Below, one piece after another: positions 43,124 to 55,549 of a stretch of 64,000 nucleotides of DNA. This DNA comes from Chrysophaeum taylorii (taxonomy: Eukaryota; Sar; Pelagophyceae; Pelagomonadales; Pelagomonadaceae). Positions within the stretch are counted from its first letter, which is position 1, and each line of letters opens with the position of its first letter. Both the position numbers and the translations under genes were made by a program. Where the stretch lies: contig JAQMWT010000111.1 of the NCBI GenBank assembly GCA_029834535.1, positions 1-64,000 on the forward strand, in the 5' to 3' direction. Under the pieces are notes generated by a model, which did not search any database, was not told the DNA's origin, and saw only the letters and a list, made by a program, of their open reading frames with translations.

Positions 43124-44637
43124 ATGCCATCTTTTCAAGATGGATATCCGAGAAAATTAACGAATTACATCTGCATTAATGAAGATGCCCTGCCCGAACA
43201 TTTAAAGACTTGGCACGTCAATTCATCACATCAACTATCAGTTGATGCTCGTAATAATCTCGAACGACTTTACTACCAAGAGTCATACAATCTCGTTCGT
43301 CCCGAATTAAATGAGGATGTTGAACGTGCCCTCACTTTATTAGATACGCGACTCCCTAAATCAATTGTGTATGATTCAGCTCTAACTAACATATCCTTTA
43401 CACGTCTCTCTAGTACCGACTGGATCAAACACTGCGAAACTTATGCTGGTTTCTTGTGCACATTTTTTAATCTGGAATCACAAGACAAACCCGCACTCGC
43501 TATGTGGCCTCAATTAAAGAAGATATATGCACTCACTGCACATAGTTTATTAATATTATTATTATTACTGCACATCCTAATAAACTACGTGCAGTAATGC
43601 TTTTAGCTTACCATTACTATGAGACAGTGTCTTGTACAGATGCCACTGAGCTTAAATCTCAGTTTAATCGAATGTCTTTAAATGTTAATTGGCATGCCCA
43701 TGTATTTGTCGAACAACTCCTTGCTTTCCAATCTCAGGCAGAGCAATTAAATAATGATGAAGCATCAATCCAATTTAATGATTCCATAATCACTCTCGAA
43801 GCTCACGAGGAGATCTACCGTCTATATGCTAATCCCTCGGATCACGAGCGCTATTCTCAATCTTTATTGGAGTGGTGTAAACTCTACGAGACACGCTCTG
43901 GGAACAACTCGATTCACGATCCTGAATTGCTAAAGCTAGTTGATCCTAACGACGTTCGTCCGTTATTGGAGTTCTTGTTAAAGATATATAATGAAACAAA
44001 GTTTCCCTCTAACCGACGCTTGGATAAACCCGCTTCCTGGATCCCTTACATCCCTGGTACTACCGCTACCAAGCCACCTAAGGTATTATTGATGGATACT
44101 ATTCATCAATCCCACGACTCTCTAAACAATGCTTATTCGTTTTTAGCTACTGTAGCTGGACAATCTGGCTTCAACGCTCGTAAGCTTCGTAATGCAAAAG
44201 ATAAAGCATCGACAATTTTACCTCGTGACACGTCGTACTGTCGCCCACCTTCAAATTATAACGTCAAAGGTACCAGCTTCGATCGTCCTGCCTACTCACC
44301 CTCCTCTAACCGTAATGCACGCTCTAATATGTCTCTTATGGACCGGGCTACTTTTCAAGTTGATCGTCTTCGCCATCTGTTTGGTAAACTACATGAAGCG
44401 AATCCCAACCCCTCTACCGACTCTAAAATGGTACAGGCGGAAATGAAAAGCTTACTGAGTACCCTCTGGACAACCGCTTCTCAAGCTTCGACACAGTCCT
44501 TAGATCCTGACGAAGCCACCCAAGTTCATCTCTACTTATCTCGAGTTGATACTATGTCCAATACCATAATGAACCTCTTAGATGCCGATAAGGAATCTCT
44601 TTCAGAAGAAAAGTATCAAGCTGAAACATCTGCCTAA
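43124..44637 (+). pseudogene. Copia copy 3 gag region
   Basis: Two neighbouring frames (157 and 346 residues) contain an alpha-helix-rich, capsid-like region without a zinc knuckle. The second ends in a Ser/Asn-rich part that resembles the gag remnant of copy 1 (FNARKLRN, then a FDRPAY-type segment). It is the best preserved gag of this family in the window. Confidence 0.6.
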
Positions 44638-47580
44638 GCGTCCCCCAGTGATGCGGACAGGGGGACTGCTGATACAAGAAGGTGTTCCCTTCCTGTCCAT
44701 TAAGGATGATGAAATCGATAACATCCTCAGCCGCTATTGCAGCACATGTGCTAAAGCAAGAATGCATCGTTCGTCGTCAAGCTCGGGAAACTTCCTGCAC
44801 TCTGAGCTCCCAATAATACGCCCAACGAAGATAATGAAGATGGCACAGATCCCCTGTGTTGCTACCAAAATTAAACACGGTTTTACACTCGTCGTTGTGC
44901 CTTCCGAACAAACGCAAGTTTTCATGACACAGTAGTGTTTGGTCAAGCTCAACACATGCGCGTTATGCAACAATGCTTAAAGCATACAAATTTGATTGCC
45001 GCTAATGACGCGCCAGGATGGCGACGACACGGCGTGCCTCAACATGTAATGCTTTAAAAACGTTATGCTGATCCACATACATCGGCAAAGCTACCCGAGT
45101 CATCACCTGCATCCAGACTGCGCGGATACGCAGAGTATTACACATGCGCGATTATAAGGACGTCATTCCCGCTCTCCAAAGCATCCAAATGTGGGATATG
45201 TAAGCTAGACGTTGCGCTTTTCCTACCCAAGCAAAACGACCATAACGATCCCGATCTGCACATCATATATGACCGTGGGAAGATAAACTGGTATACATCT
45301 TTAGGTTGAATTTAAGGACAATCGTCTATCCAGAGTAAAATTGATGATAATGTCAAGATTACTTGTTTTAGAATGAACCTGTTGCCTACTCTACCAATTT
45401 ATTCGCTACAACAAGCAAAAGCGCGTAAAATGGAACTTCGCTCACTACAGTTCAGACTATTGCTTTTAATGAACAACGCGAAATAAACACATATTCCACC
45501 CTCATGGAACGCGTAATTACGTCCCATGGCTTAAACCATCTTGGAGTCAATGGCATAGCTGCCTTACATACGCAAGCACACCTCCGTATGACGCAAGGTT
45601 ACCGTTTCTTCACACAGTAACAGTGCGGCTCACGAACACCTACACTTACTTTGCTCTGGGATGTCCACTCCTGCATTCTTGGCTTGCGCTTCTAATGACT
45701 TGCATCAACATCAACGTTAAAGTTCGTTGAGAGCGACGACAATGCACATGCTACGAAGACGTTTGGTAATTCATCAAGTTTTCCCATCCCTACCAAGTTT
45801 CTGACATATGTCCATCGAGCATCGGACGCTGAACGTGCACGATATTACACTGATATAGTGGAATTGACATCACCATGCACAAATCGCAACATAATCAATG
45901 GGAGATCCACTTCCACCTTCGAGCGTGATATGGATGATTCCTGTTTCCAAGTGCTCTAAGTGTACTTGAGCTTTTAAAGCCGCTTGTTCTTTTCATGGAA
46001 ATGACACCACCACACTCCGCATCGTATGAAGACCATATACGAGTTGCTAATCTCATCTTCTCAACGATGCACTATACGGTGGATATATGTGACCGATTTC
46101 CATGCTATCTGTGTGGAGATTATCAAGCCAGAGAAGATGGATCCTCGTTGCACGCAAATATAACACCGGCCCTCTTGATCTGCTTTCATGGCCTAACAAA
46201 CGAGTCACTTCCTTTCTGGACATTGCAGACCACGCTAATTCCATCAGTCGCAAGTTAATAGTCGACGAACCTTGGACGCAGGTCTTTCCTGACATACCAT
46301 TCGTGTCCACACCTAAAACCTACACAGTCGTACAGGATCCGTGCGCTTAACTGTGACTGAGCTTGAAACCTTACTATGCTGTTCCTTCGTCTGCACTCTA
46401 ACAAAACAGTCGACATCCCAGTCAAGATGAAATGGAGGGCACTTTCTTGGGATTCTTGACTAATTCAAGAAAACCACTTGCTTGCATGAGATCCCCTATT
46501 GAACTCAAAGCTTTTGTGCTCCTCTATAATATTATGGGACGTTTATTCCCTAAATCTATCACATTACCTGTGTCCTTTCGTATTACAACTATCGAATATA
46601 ACCAACCATCTCACAGGTTATTTCTAAATAAATCCTCTACTTCCTCCATCATTTACATCACCGGTGGAAGACATACAGGCGGAGACATAACAGTTTCTAA
46701 CTCCTCTTCTAAATACCAGGCACATATAAATGCTTTTGGCGAAACCTACCTTCCTAACACATGAGCCGGAATCGATAAGACTGCTTCTCTCGAACGTCTT
46801 ACTGGTTTTCTTTGGCTTTGCCAAGCATACCATCATAATAATGAAAATCAAGACCCGCGTCATCTAGTACAAGCACTGGTCACCTATACTTCTCCTGTAT
46901 TTCATGATTCTTTTGTCTTCTACCCTCAGGAAAATCGTCTCGAATTTATCGATAAAATGTTTGCTTTAAGTGACATGCATCTGTCCCAAAGCAGATATCT
47001 GGGCTTTATTACATCAAGCGATAGGAAGATGGGTGCTAAAGTTCATTCTATATCACTCCTACTCCTACCATTCGTGGATTTGCTAATATGCTCGTGTACG
47101 ATCCGACTCGATCGCATTCGACACTACTCAACTCGCGAATTGGCACGCGCCAATAACTTCAGCAGCGTACCAAATCAATTTTCTTTTGTCTTTGTCCCCG
47201 GACCTATGCTGTGATAATCGCCAATGCTATTCCGGCTGGAACATATCATCTAATTTATAAACATTTGTGTCAGCTTGTCTATGACTTGCGTAAATTAACG
47301 CTATCACCATCGTTTGACCCTGATCATGCCCTCTAACCAAAAACTATAGGTCAACCTTCTTCACAAATATATTCCCAACAGATACATCCTTAATATTGCA
47401 CCATAGTTCCATTACAATGTTCTACATCTCCAATAAAAAACTCTCATGTTGTGATAATCTTGCTTCTAACCACGAACTTCCATCTTTTCATCTCGATTCA
47501 GTCGCTCATGTCTTCCTCTCTAACACCTCATCCGCAGATATATCATCTCCTACTAAAGAAAAACAAGTTACTCTTATAAC

Positions 47581-50080
47581 TGGAGAGATTTGACCCTCTC
47601 CGGGTACATGGTAGAGACTGCGTGCAGTCTTAGGCGTGTACAGACCATTCCGCTTGCCACATGCTACTACACAAGGTAGGGATTTAGCCATAACTCCTTA
47701 AGGACATTAGGTCCCATAGAAGCGTTTACACTGACAACGAGGAACGAAGCCTCTGTTAATTAAACAGAAAACCCCGCACCTGACGGTACGCACCTGGAGG
47801 CCTACTCCATGTTGGAAAAGAGCTTCAGACTGGGTTCTTCATAGTCGTGAAAGAAAAGGGGCGGAAGGGTAAGGGAAAGGAAGAAAGAGGGAAAACCGTA
47901 TTGCGGAGAGAAAACCCTCGTGTAGGGATAGGTGTGAAAATGTTCCAGTGTCGCACACATAACAGTGTAGCTCTCTGGACCCCCTCAACGTGTGGAAACA
48001 GTTTATGCATTTCAGACGTTCTTGAGGCGGAACTTGTGCAATATACATGACAATGGAACAAACGACAACAGAACAGGACAAATTAATTATGATGTCGAGC
48101 GTGTTGTAATGTTACGCAAAGAAGCTGTATCAGTATCAACGTTAGATGTATGGTCCAGTTCATCTTCACTATTATCATCCAGTTCCTTTAACTCTGGAGA
48201 AGGTGAATTATGAACATCAGATGGTGGGTCGTTCGTAGTGTTAGTATTGTGCGTAGTCATTGCATCACTCAAGGTAACCAAGGGTGATATGACAGATGAA
48301 AGGAAAGACATAGCAGTGTCCGGAGTAAAAGCTTGTAGGTCCAATGCAGGAACAACACGATCATTTGCATCAGACATAGCTGCATGGAGATGATGAGCTG
48401 CTGCGTCGATTTGAACTTGCTGAGCCTCATTATACGTATTTGGAGGGAGCTGTCCAATAGACGAGATAAGTGATCGAGAAATAATATGGACAAATACAGC
48501 AGAAGACGGGATTATGATGTCCTGATGCATCTGAAGACTTGACAGGATGTTGTCTAGTAGAGACACATGCTTGATGTTCTCAATCACTTGGGTGTTTAAA
48601 TTTTCGTAAATTTCTTGCGTCTGTGTGAGAGATGTTGATGCAAGCGATAGTTGTTGCTCTTGTGCCTTCAATTGCTGTTCGGTATTAGTGAGACGCAAGG
48701 ATAAAGACCGAACCTCTTCTTTTAATTGATGTAAAGACTCAGTCATATTATCGTTAGTTTTATCTAGCGTAGGTTCAGCGGGTGGATTGTCGATCGGCGC
48801 TGGTGAAACATCTTCAGAAGAAGTATCATCTGAAAAGACATCATTTATGTCCAAAGGGTAGCCAATCTGGACTAGCACATTTTCAAAGGCAGCTTGCTGT
48901 ATGGGTGTTAGTTGACGAAAATAATTAATTAAAAGAAGAGATTCGGTCTTTATCCTTACGTCTCACTAACACCGAACAGCAATTGATGGCACGAGAACAT
49001 CAACTATCGCTTGCACTAACTTCTCTCACACAGATGCAAGAGGCCTCCGAAACACTAAATACTCGAGTTACCGAGAACACCAAGCATGTCTCTATGTTAG
49101 ATAACATCTTGTCAAGTCTTCAAATGCATCCGGACACCATAATCCCGATCTCTGCTGTATTTGTCCATATCATTTCTCGGTCGCTTATCTCGTCTATTGG
49201 ACAGTTCCCTCCAGATACGTATAATGAGGCATAGCGAGTTCTAATCGATGCAGCAGCTCACAGCCTCCACCCAGCTATGTCTGATGTACATGATCGTGTT
49301 GTTCCTGCGTTGGATCTACACGCTCTTACACCAGATGCTGCTCTGTTCTTCCTCTCGTCTGTTATGTCACCCTTGGTCACCTCGAGTGATGCAATGACTA
49401 CGCACAATGCCAATGCTGCTAACGACCTATCCTCCGATGATCATAATTCGTCTTCTCCAGAGTTAAAGGAACTGGGCGATAATAGCGAGGATGAATTGGA
49501 CCACGCATCTGATGTTGTGGATCCCGATACTGCTTCTTTACGCAACATTACAACACGCTCGACGTCATAATTAATTTGTCCTGTTTTGTTGTTGTTTGTT
49601 CCATTGTTCACTGTTCTCATGTATATTGCACAAGTTCCGCCTCAAGAACGTCTGAAATGCATAAATCGTTTTTACACGTTGAGGGGGTCCAGAGAGCTAC
49701 ACTATTATGTGTGCGACACTGGAACATTTCACGCCTATCTCTACAAGAGGGTTTTCTCACCGTAATACGGCTTTCCCTCCTTCCTGCCTTACCCTTCCAC
49801 AATTACTTATTCATGACTATGAAGAACCCAGTCTGAAGCTCTTTTCCAACATGGAGTAGGCCTCCAGGTGCGTACCGTCAGGTGCGGGGTTTCTGTTTAA
49901 TTAACAGAGGCTTCGTTCCTCGTTGTCAGTGTAAACGCTTCTATGGGACCTAATGTCCTTAAGGAGTTATGGCTTAAATCCCTACCTTGTGTAGTAACAT
50001 GTGGCAAGCGGAATGGTCTGTACACGCCTAGGACTGCACGCAGTCTCTACCATGTACCCGGAGAGGGTCAAATCTCTCCA
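47581..50080. mobile_element. Head-to-head pair of copia 3' ends with LTR A on each side
   Basis: The left arm reads on the minus strand: additional ORF (48878-48087, extending to about 48930), then LTR A4 (48047-47581). The right arm reads on the + strand: additional ORF (from about 48930 to 49570), then LTR A5 (49620-50080). The arms meet near 48930 with almost no spacer. The outer ends form perfect TGGAGAGATTTGACCC / GGGTCAAATCTCTCCA inverted termini. The flanks ATAAC (left) and ATAAG (right) are similar, which could be a 5-bp target duplication or chance. The left arm is open and the right arm shows about one break. Confidence 0.75.
48087..48878 (-). CDS. Copia additional 3' ORF copy, coiled coil (263 aa)
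   Basis: This is an open part of the additional 3' ORF. Heptads run over about residues 50-105 (ESLHQLKEEVRSLSLRL). A conserved block follows (KHVSLLDNILSSLQMHQD, PPNTYNEAQQ, DRVVPALDLQAFTPD) and an acidic end (DDNSEDELDH). These same blocks appear in the copies at 40908-41594 and 48983-49570, so the C-terminal half was under constraint. The function is unknown. Confidence 0.6.
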   Translation of the reverse strand: MLVQIGYPLDINDVFSDDTSSEDVSPAPIDNPPAEPTLDKTNDNMTESLHQLKEEVRSLSLRLTNTEQQLKAQEQQLSLASTSLTQTQEIYENLNTQVIENIKHVSLLDNILSSLQMHQDIIIPSSAVFVHIISRSLISSIGQLPPNTYNEAQQVQIDAAAHHLHAAMSDANDRVVPALDLQAFTPDTAMSFLSSVISPLVTLSDAMTTHNTNTTNDPPSDVHNSPSPELKELDDNSEDELDHTSNVDTDTASLRNITTRSTS

Positions 50081-50202
50081 ATAAGGAAAGCCATATTTGT
50101 AGGTAAACGTATGCGACCTAGGGTACTTCAAAGGAGTGAGGGACTTCAGTATAGGGAGATCGTCGAACAAATAATCGATATTAGCTTGGACGTCTAACAC
50201 GC

Positions 50203-50546
50203 TTGCTCCCTGCGGCGGCCCCGGCCGTCCCGGAGTGAGACGGTGCCTGCTCGCCTCCCGGGCTTGCCGGTTAGCACCCGGAAAGTCCGCGCTGGGATGG
50301 GGTTCTCTCGGTTGGGCAGAACGCGACGGACAGGTCCATTGTTCGTGGACCAACACGTCCGCGGCCTGCGACGCTTTTGCACGGCCTCGCACAAGACCGC
50401 GCGCAGTGGCGGTCCACCATCAACAAGTCCGTCCTCGTCCCTCGCCTCTGCCCCAACTGCGTGATTTTCCTCTGTGATTCCGCACTGGCTCCTGCCGGTC
50501 CGGCCTGGCTCCCATGCTCGGGAAAGGTCTGAAGTTGGATAGTTAG
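50203..50546 (+). repeat. GC-rich short interspersed repeat, copy 2
   Basis: This homologue of 38103-38404 is inserted in the reverse transcriptase part of copia copy 2, which resumes on both sides. The ends are conserved and the middle differs. Insertion in two different places of related elements shows that it is mobile or was mobilised. Confidence 0.65.
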
Positions 50547-50559
50547 TATAAAGACATCG

Positions 50560-51862
50560 ATCCATCCGGCGTTCTGCAGACGCGCATTCCCAGGAGTGTG
50601 TGGACTGGTTCGAATTGTTCCACCGAGAAACGCTTATGTAGGGCTTATTGGAGTTCTGTGCGCAGAGTATCATCGTTAGCAACTATGCCGATATCATCCA
50701 CAGAGAGGCTGCAGATTGGAAATCGAGCGTGAGTAGAAGTGCGAACATATAGACAAGTGTCCGCATGTAGTCGATTGTACCCAGGACTCCGAAAGAAGCT
50801 GTCGATCTCCTTATTCCAGAGAGAGGGAGATTGCCTGAGTCCGTAGAGAGACTTAAGCAACTTGGGTAAACGGCGACCACGATATTTGTCGTCTTGAGGA
50901 TCAAGCAACTTGATGCCATCGGGAAGCTGGACGTAGACGTGCGCGTCGATGTCGGACTGAACGAACGCGTTGTGCACGTCGGTGTGGTACACGGGGGGGT
51001 TCTTGTAAGCAGCAATGGCGAAGATGACACGTATAGCAGTCATCGTCGCCATGGGACTAAACATCCCAAAGAAGTCGGCGCCAAGCGAGGCTAAGAATCC
51101 ATGCAAGACTAACCGAGCCTTGCGCTTAATACATTACCAGGAGGCATTGGTCTTGATCTTGAGTACCAGGCGACTGTCGATTGGACGAGTCGAAGTATCA
51201 GGCAGGGATAGCTCGAAGCATCCGAACCGCACAATATCATGCAGTTCTTTTGCGATCGCCTTGATGTAGGCTTGCCGGTCTTCAGGAGTAAGTCCTTGTA
51301 AGCACTTGAGCTTGTACTCGTCGATAGATATGTCTGCCTCTTGGACTTTGTATTCATCCGGGCCTACGGTGGCTGGGGAGCCATAGTTTAACGACTTTTC
51401 GGTCGAAGCAGTGTAAAGGACTTCAGGATAAGCGTGAGTGGAACAGGTGGAAGGAGTGGAATTGTCAGGTTCCAACTCAACCACAAGGAGTGGTTCCTCA
51501 TGAAGTACCTGGGTAATGTATTCGGTGGAACAGAGGAGATATTCCTCCAGATCAGATAGTACAGATGATGTAGCGCCAAACTCAGATGATGACCAGGGGG
51601 TGTGGACATTATGATCGATGAAGCTGGTAGGTGCCAGATAAGAGTAAGCGTATTGCAATGGAGAGACACCGAAAGCCGAAGCGTGTTCAATGAACATAGC
51701 AATAAGTGGAGACGGAAGGTGACAGAAGGGAGTTCCATCGGTAGTTAGGTGTGTAGCCACTGGAATGCTGGATGCGCATTTGGTTTGCGAGAAAACACCA
51801 TCAATCAAAGGATACCGAGATAGAAGGTCGGTACGTAGTGGGAGGATGTGTTGAACCAGCAT
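50560..51862 (-). pseudogene. Copia copy 2, reverse transcriptase
   Basis: Segments VGPDEYKVQEADISIDEYKL, FASLGADFFG-type, YHTDVHNAFVQSDI, YVQLPDGIKLL and the catalytic LSVDDIGIV (about 50684-50710) match copy 1. It is broken and is also interrupted by the GC-rich repeat. Confidence 0.78.
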
Positions 51863-52871
51863 AGCCTGTTCCCCCTCTGGGCAGAGAGCCTTCCAGTGGA
51901 TGCCACCAGAGGAGTTGAGGGCGGAGAGGGTGGGCGATTTGAAATCAAGGAAGCGATGCTGAAGATCCCATCGGAAGTCAGCGAGTTTGCCACCAGCGGT
52001 TTGTAAGCACCAACAGTGGAGGCTTCAAGCCGAGCAGCCACAGAGGCGATGGAGGAGGCCTTGCGTTGGTTGGGGGGTTTGGGACCTGGGACAAGCTAAA
52101 GGTTGTCTTGGGAAAACTAGCCCTTGTAAGATGGTAGGATGGGTGGTGGCGAGAGAGTATTGTCGTCCGCAGTTGGAGAAGCTGCTGGGCTCGAAGTTGA
52201 GGACGGATGCTGAGACGGCGACGTAGCGGGAGCGGGTGGTGGAGACGGAGCAGGAGCAGTAGAGTGCCCCCTCTGAGTGTGATTCCCCCTCTGCAACGCA
52301 TCATCGGGGTCGTCATCTCGATGAGGTGTGATGTCGAAAGAGACAGGTGGAGCATCAGGTGGAGGAGCATGTTCAGGATCAAGGGTGGAACGCTGGAGCA
52401 TGTACGTGAAGGTGAGCTTGGAGGTAACGCGAAGCTGCCCATTTTCTGGGTTGAGAACGACATCAGCCTGGTGGTCTACATGTGGAGAGACAAGCGGGTT
52501 TTGCGAATTAGCACAGCACGGTAAAGATATCGTCGGCGAGACGGTTCATACTTGTGGTGTTCGTGAGGTTATAGTAGTAGGAAGCATTCACTGCCGAATA
52601 TTTTAAGGAGATCATGTTGAGGTGTGCTCAGCTGATTATATAGGAACTGTTGTGGGCTGATGATTGCATGGTGAATGCGTTCTAGGGAGGCGTTTGGTAA
52701 TATATATTAAGACTGAATTGCATGCACCACAGCCCACGGAAAGTGGATTGCAGGTTCCACGATTTTATGACTGGCGCGGAAAAGAAAATGGGAGTTTATG
52801 GAAATGGAAGCTTCCAGATAATTCTATAAATATCCAGGGCCTCTCAGAGGCTGGAAAAGTGCGTCAAATCA

Positions 52872-52984
52872 GGAATACTCAGTATGTAGTGCGCGCGCAA
52901 GGCTTCCACGCTCGCCCACTGTGCGTCGCGAATATTCAGTATGTAGTGCGCGCGCAAGGCCTCCGCGCTCGCCCACTGTGAGAC
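52872..52984. repeat. Two tandem 57-bp units inside the DNA transposon
   Basis: The unit starts AATACTCAGTATGTAGTGCG and ends near CTCGCCCACTGTG. The two copies differ at a few positions. Confidence 0.8.
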
Positions 52985-53281
52985 CGCTTAGTGAGAGCGC
53001 CGGCGTGCAGGTTCGTGTTGGTGTCATGGGCCACACGCTCGAGTGGGGTGGGCGGGAGGTCCCCCCCGCGGTTCACAGGGCGCTGAGTGAACCTTACAGG
53101 GGTCAACCTTTCAGAGACAAAAGGTTGAAAGTGTTGGCGTTCTTTAGTGAAGAAGAGGCGGTGCTGGACGCCCCTGGAACCTCTACACGGACGACCCCGC
53201 CGAAGTTGACGGTCGCGGTGAACGTCAAGACAAAGCTGACGATCAAGGCGGACCCATTGTTGTCTAGAGTTTCAACGCGCG

Positions 53282-53701
53282 AACATCGGGGACTATCTGC
53301 CGGGTGAGAGCCACGATGACGACAATGGCCGCAAGGACGACGAAGATCTTGATTTGGAAGACGACGATGACGGGAGAGACGAAGAGCAAGATGGTGCGGT
53401 CTACTTCGATGAGTTTGAAGTTCCTCCAGGATTCTCGTTCGTCGACAAGCCGGCTTCCTTTCTCCGCGAGGATGAAAAGATCCCGCACTACGTTATACTT
53501 TGCTGCATGGACACCTCGACGACGACCTTCGAGAACCATGTGTGGTGGTTAGGGAGGGTGGTCAAGTTCAAGCCGCAGGCCCGGGTCTACAACTGCGACG
53601 TTCAGTGGGACAGCAACGCGCCTTGTCGGCACGGGCTTAAACTCGAAAACTATGTGGACGACAGTCGAACTCCGACTGTTAAGGCTGGTTGCTGGTGCTA
53701 G
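53282..53701 (+). CDS. Acidic small protein with SH3/Tudor-like module, cargo of the DNA transposon
   Basis: This open frame has a strongly acidic first third (Asp/Glu runs at 53300-53400), then VPPGFSFVDKP, and a C-terminal module HVWWLGRVVKFKP to YNCDVQWD. The pattern of a Trp followed by GRV and an alternating beta-like stretch is reminiscent of Tudor, chromo-barrel or BAH-type readers. The start is not certain because the frame is open upstream and no ATG is in frame nearby, so it may be an exon. No transposase motif is present. The function is unknown and the domain call is tentative. Confidence 0.4.
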   Translation, partial: NIGDYLPGESHDDDNGRKDDEDLDLEDDDDGRDEEQDGAVYFDEFEVPPGFSFVDKPASFLREDEKIPHYVILCCMDTSTTTFENHVWWLGRVVKFKPQARVYNCDVQWDSNAPCRHGLKLENYVDDSRTPTVKAGCWC

Positions 53702-54191
53702 AAGAAGACACCCCCCTTTGCCTCTGCTGCCTCTTCCCGCCAGCCGCTTATCCTAGATGGTGCCGACGTCGACGAGACTCCTCGCCAGCGCCGCCGCATC
53801 GACGACGGCCTTTCGACGACTGAGGTTCGCAGCTCTCAAAGCCTCTAGCGTTGCGACTGAAACGTTGCTAGCGTTGCAAGCAAAGTTAAACGAAACACTA
53901 AAGCAAGCCACCGAGCCCCCCGCATGCTCACGTTCGCACCCCCCCCCCCTCTTAGCAGTTACCTTTAAAGACTTTCCTAATACCACTGAGCGCCTTGCGT
54001 GCTCACACCACCGCACTCCCCGCGCCGGTGGCGGTCGCAGACACCTTAGTGGACACCCACGTATCTCTATTGAGCGTTTTACCCACCTTGGGCTCAGTCC
54101 GCCAGGTGGCCGAAAATCTTCTCTCCAGTTTCCGGGAATTTCCACGGAAATGGGAAATATGGACGATTCCGGAAACTTCCAGGTCGGCTGT

Positions 54192-55169
54192 TCACTTTCC
54201 CGGAAATACGCAAGTCATAACGATTTTGGCGCCACGGTAGTGAGCATTGAGGAGGTTACGGAGGCGGGTTGAGGAGGCAGAGGCGACAAAACCTATGCTC
54301 TGTTCGACTTCGTGGTTAAAGTGATGGAGGTAAGGCGGAAAAGCAATCAGGTTAATGCCTTTATCCACCCGATAGGGTGTGGTGATATGTTGGCTGAAGT
54401 ATGGGCGAAACGCGTCAGAATGAACAGTGCGTGGATGTACGCTGAGTTGAGTTCTACATAATGCGTTGAGGTAATCAAGGGCTTGTGTAAATTCGGTCGC
54501 GTTGGTAGTGCGAGAGAAGTAGGCTAGCAAGTATTTCGACAGCAGTTCCTTAAAGACAATGATGTGGGTAAAGCCACCCCATTCTGAAGGGATGGTGACG
54601 TAACCACCATCGCAGGCCCAGACTTCACCCGGTTGGTGAGTCTGTTCAAAATTGGGCTTGGTCTGATTTTCGTGATCATGGGGATGACGTTTATTGTGGC
54701 AGATGCAGTCGATGCAAAGGTCACGATATGGGATATCGGATGCCGAGAAGCCAGGACGTGCAATGACGTCAGGAGCTTTGGCTGCTACATTGTCAGGGCA
54801 ATGATGTACCCTGTGGAAGCGGTTGGCCCGTTCCTTTGCATTTTGGTATTCAACTGTGCCATGAGAGAGTGATTTACGGGGAATCGACTTGACAGGGATA
54901 TGTCGTTTTCTACGAACACTGAACTTGAGTTCGGTGGACGAGTCTAAGGAGGGAGCGTGGGTGTCTTCGGTGGAGTCACCATCAGTGTGTGCATTGGTAG
55001 CTGCGGCTGTCGAGGTAAGTGCTTCTTCATGTGCAGTTCCTGAGGAGCGGTAGTTTAACGACATTTCGGTCCAGCTGCGGTTGGCAATGTGACTCATGAA
55101 TGCATCAGCTTGAGAAATAATGTATGAGAGAGATAACGTCTGAGCTGTGACTAGAGGGAGACAGCTCAC
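54192..55169 (-). pseudogene. Copia copy 2, integrase
   Basis: One long open stretch holds RFHRVHHCPDN with CIDCICHNKRHPH (zinc-binding part) and the core EVWACDGGYVTIPSEWGGF, TRTTNATEF, VHPRTVHSDAFRPYF and VEQSIGFVASASS (Asp, Asp and Glu in integrase order). It is the best preserved integrase of this copia family. It ends at the DNA transposon insertion. Confidence 0.75.
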
Positions 55170-55549
55170 TATCGAGACAGGTATATACTCAACTCTTCTT
55201 CAATATGGCAATGTCGTGGTGAAAGGTAGGGTCCAACATGCGAGACTTCATGTCGACAACTATGCGGCAAATATGAGTATAGAGTGTATGATAAGTGCCC
55301 GCAGGCAGGGCATTGCTGAGAAGATCACATCACAGGTCCTTATTCGGCGAGAGTAAGAAGGTTGCCTGAGGGCGAGTATGGTTGTTTGCTCTAATGAGCG
55401 CAGAGCGAGCTGGGTAGCGAAGCTTGCAATTGCGCGGATCGAGTATGATAATGTTGGCACATCCACGCATGGTGGGCAGAGGCGCAAGCATTGGGTGAAT
55501 TTTAGATCCGAGTTCGTGGTCGCTGCCGCGTAAGTAGCCAAGAAACCGA

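Larger units (their letters stand above)
42134..47580 (+). mobile_element. Ty1/copia retrotransposon, copy 3 (fossil, 3' truncated)
   Basis: It has a type A 5' LTR (about 42134-42574, ending TCTCTCCA), a primer-binding site GGTTATGGGCCCAG (42575-42588), and gag in two adjacent frames (43124-43597 and 43597-44637). Decayed sequence follows up to the pre-integrase region (parts at 45995-46350 and 46432-47214, similar to copy 2 at 55600-56660). It stops before integrase at 47580, where an inverted pair of LTR ends begins. It has many breaks, perhaps ten or more. The stretch 44940-45990 holds no readable frame. Confidence 0.78.
52767..54218 (+). mobile_element. Non-autonomous DNA transposon (1452 bp, TIR ATGACT, about 9-bp target duplication)
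   Basis: The sequence interrupts copia copy 2 exactly within KIVEPAI of the integrase tail. It begins ATGACTGGCG and ends with the complement of ATGACTTGCG. Subterminal blocks (TGGAAG-C/T-TTCC) are also inverted. The flanks CACGATTTT (52758-52766) and AACGATTTT (54219-54227) are a 9-bp target duplication with one mismatch. This length is typical of Mutator-like elements, though 8 bp (hAT or P type) is possible. No transposase is encoded. Inside are a two-unit 57-bp repeat and one small ORF. Confidence 0.75.

Noticed and set aside
47581-50080. A classical DNA transposon with 460-bp inverted repeats
   Set aside because: The inverted ends are LTRs of the neighbouring copia family, and the internal ORFs are that family's 3' ORF. 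No transposase is present.
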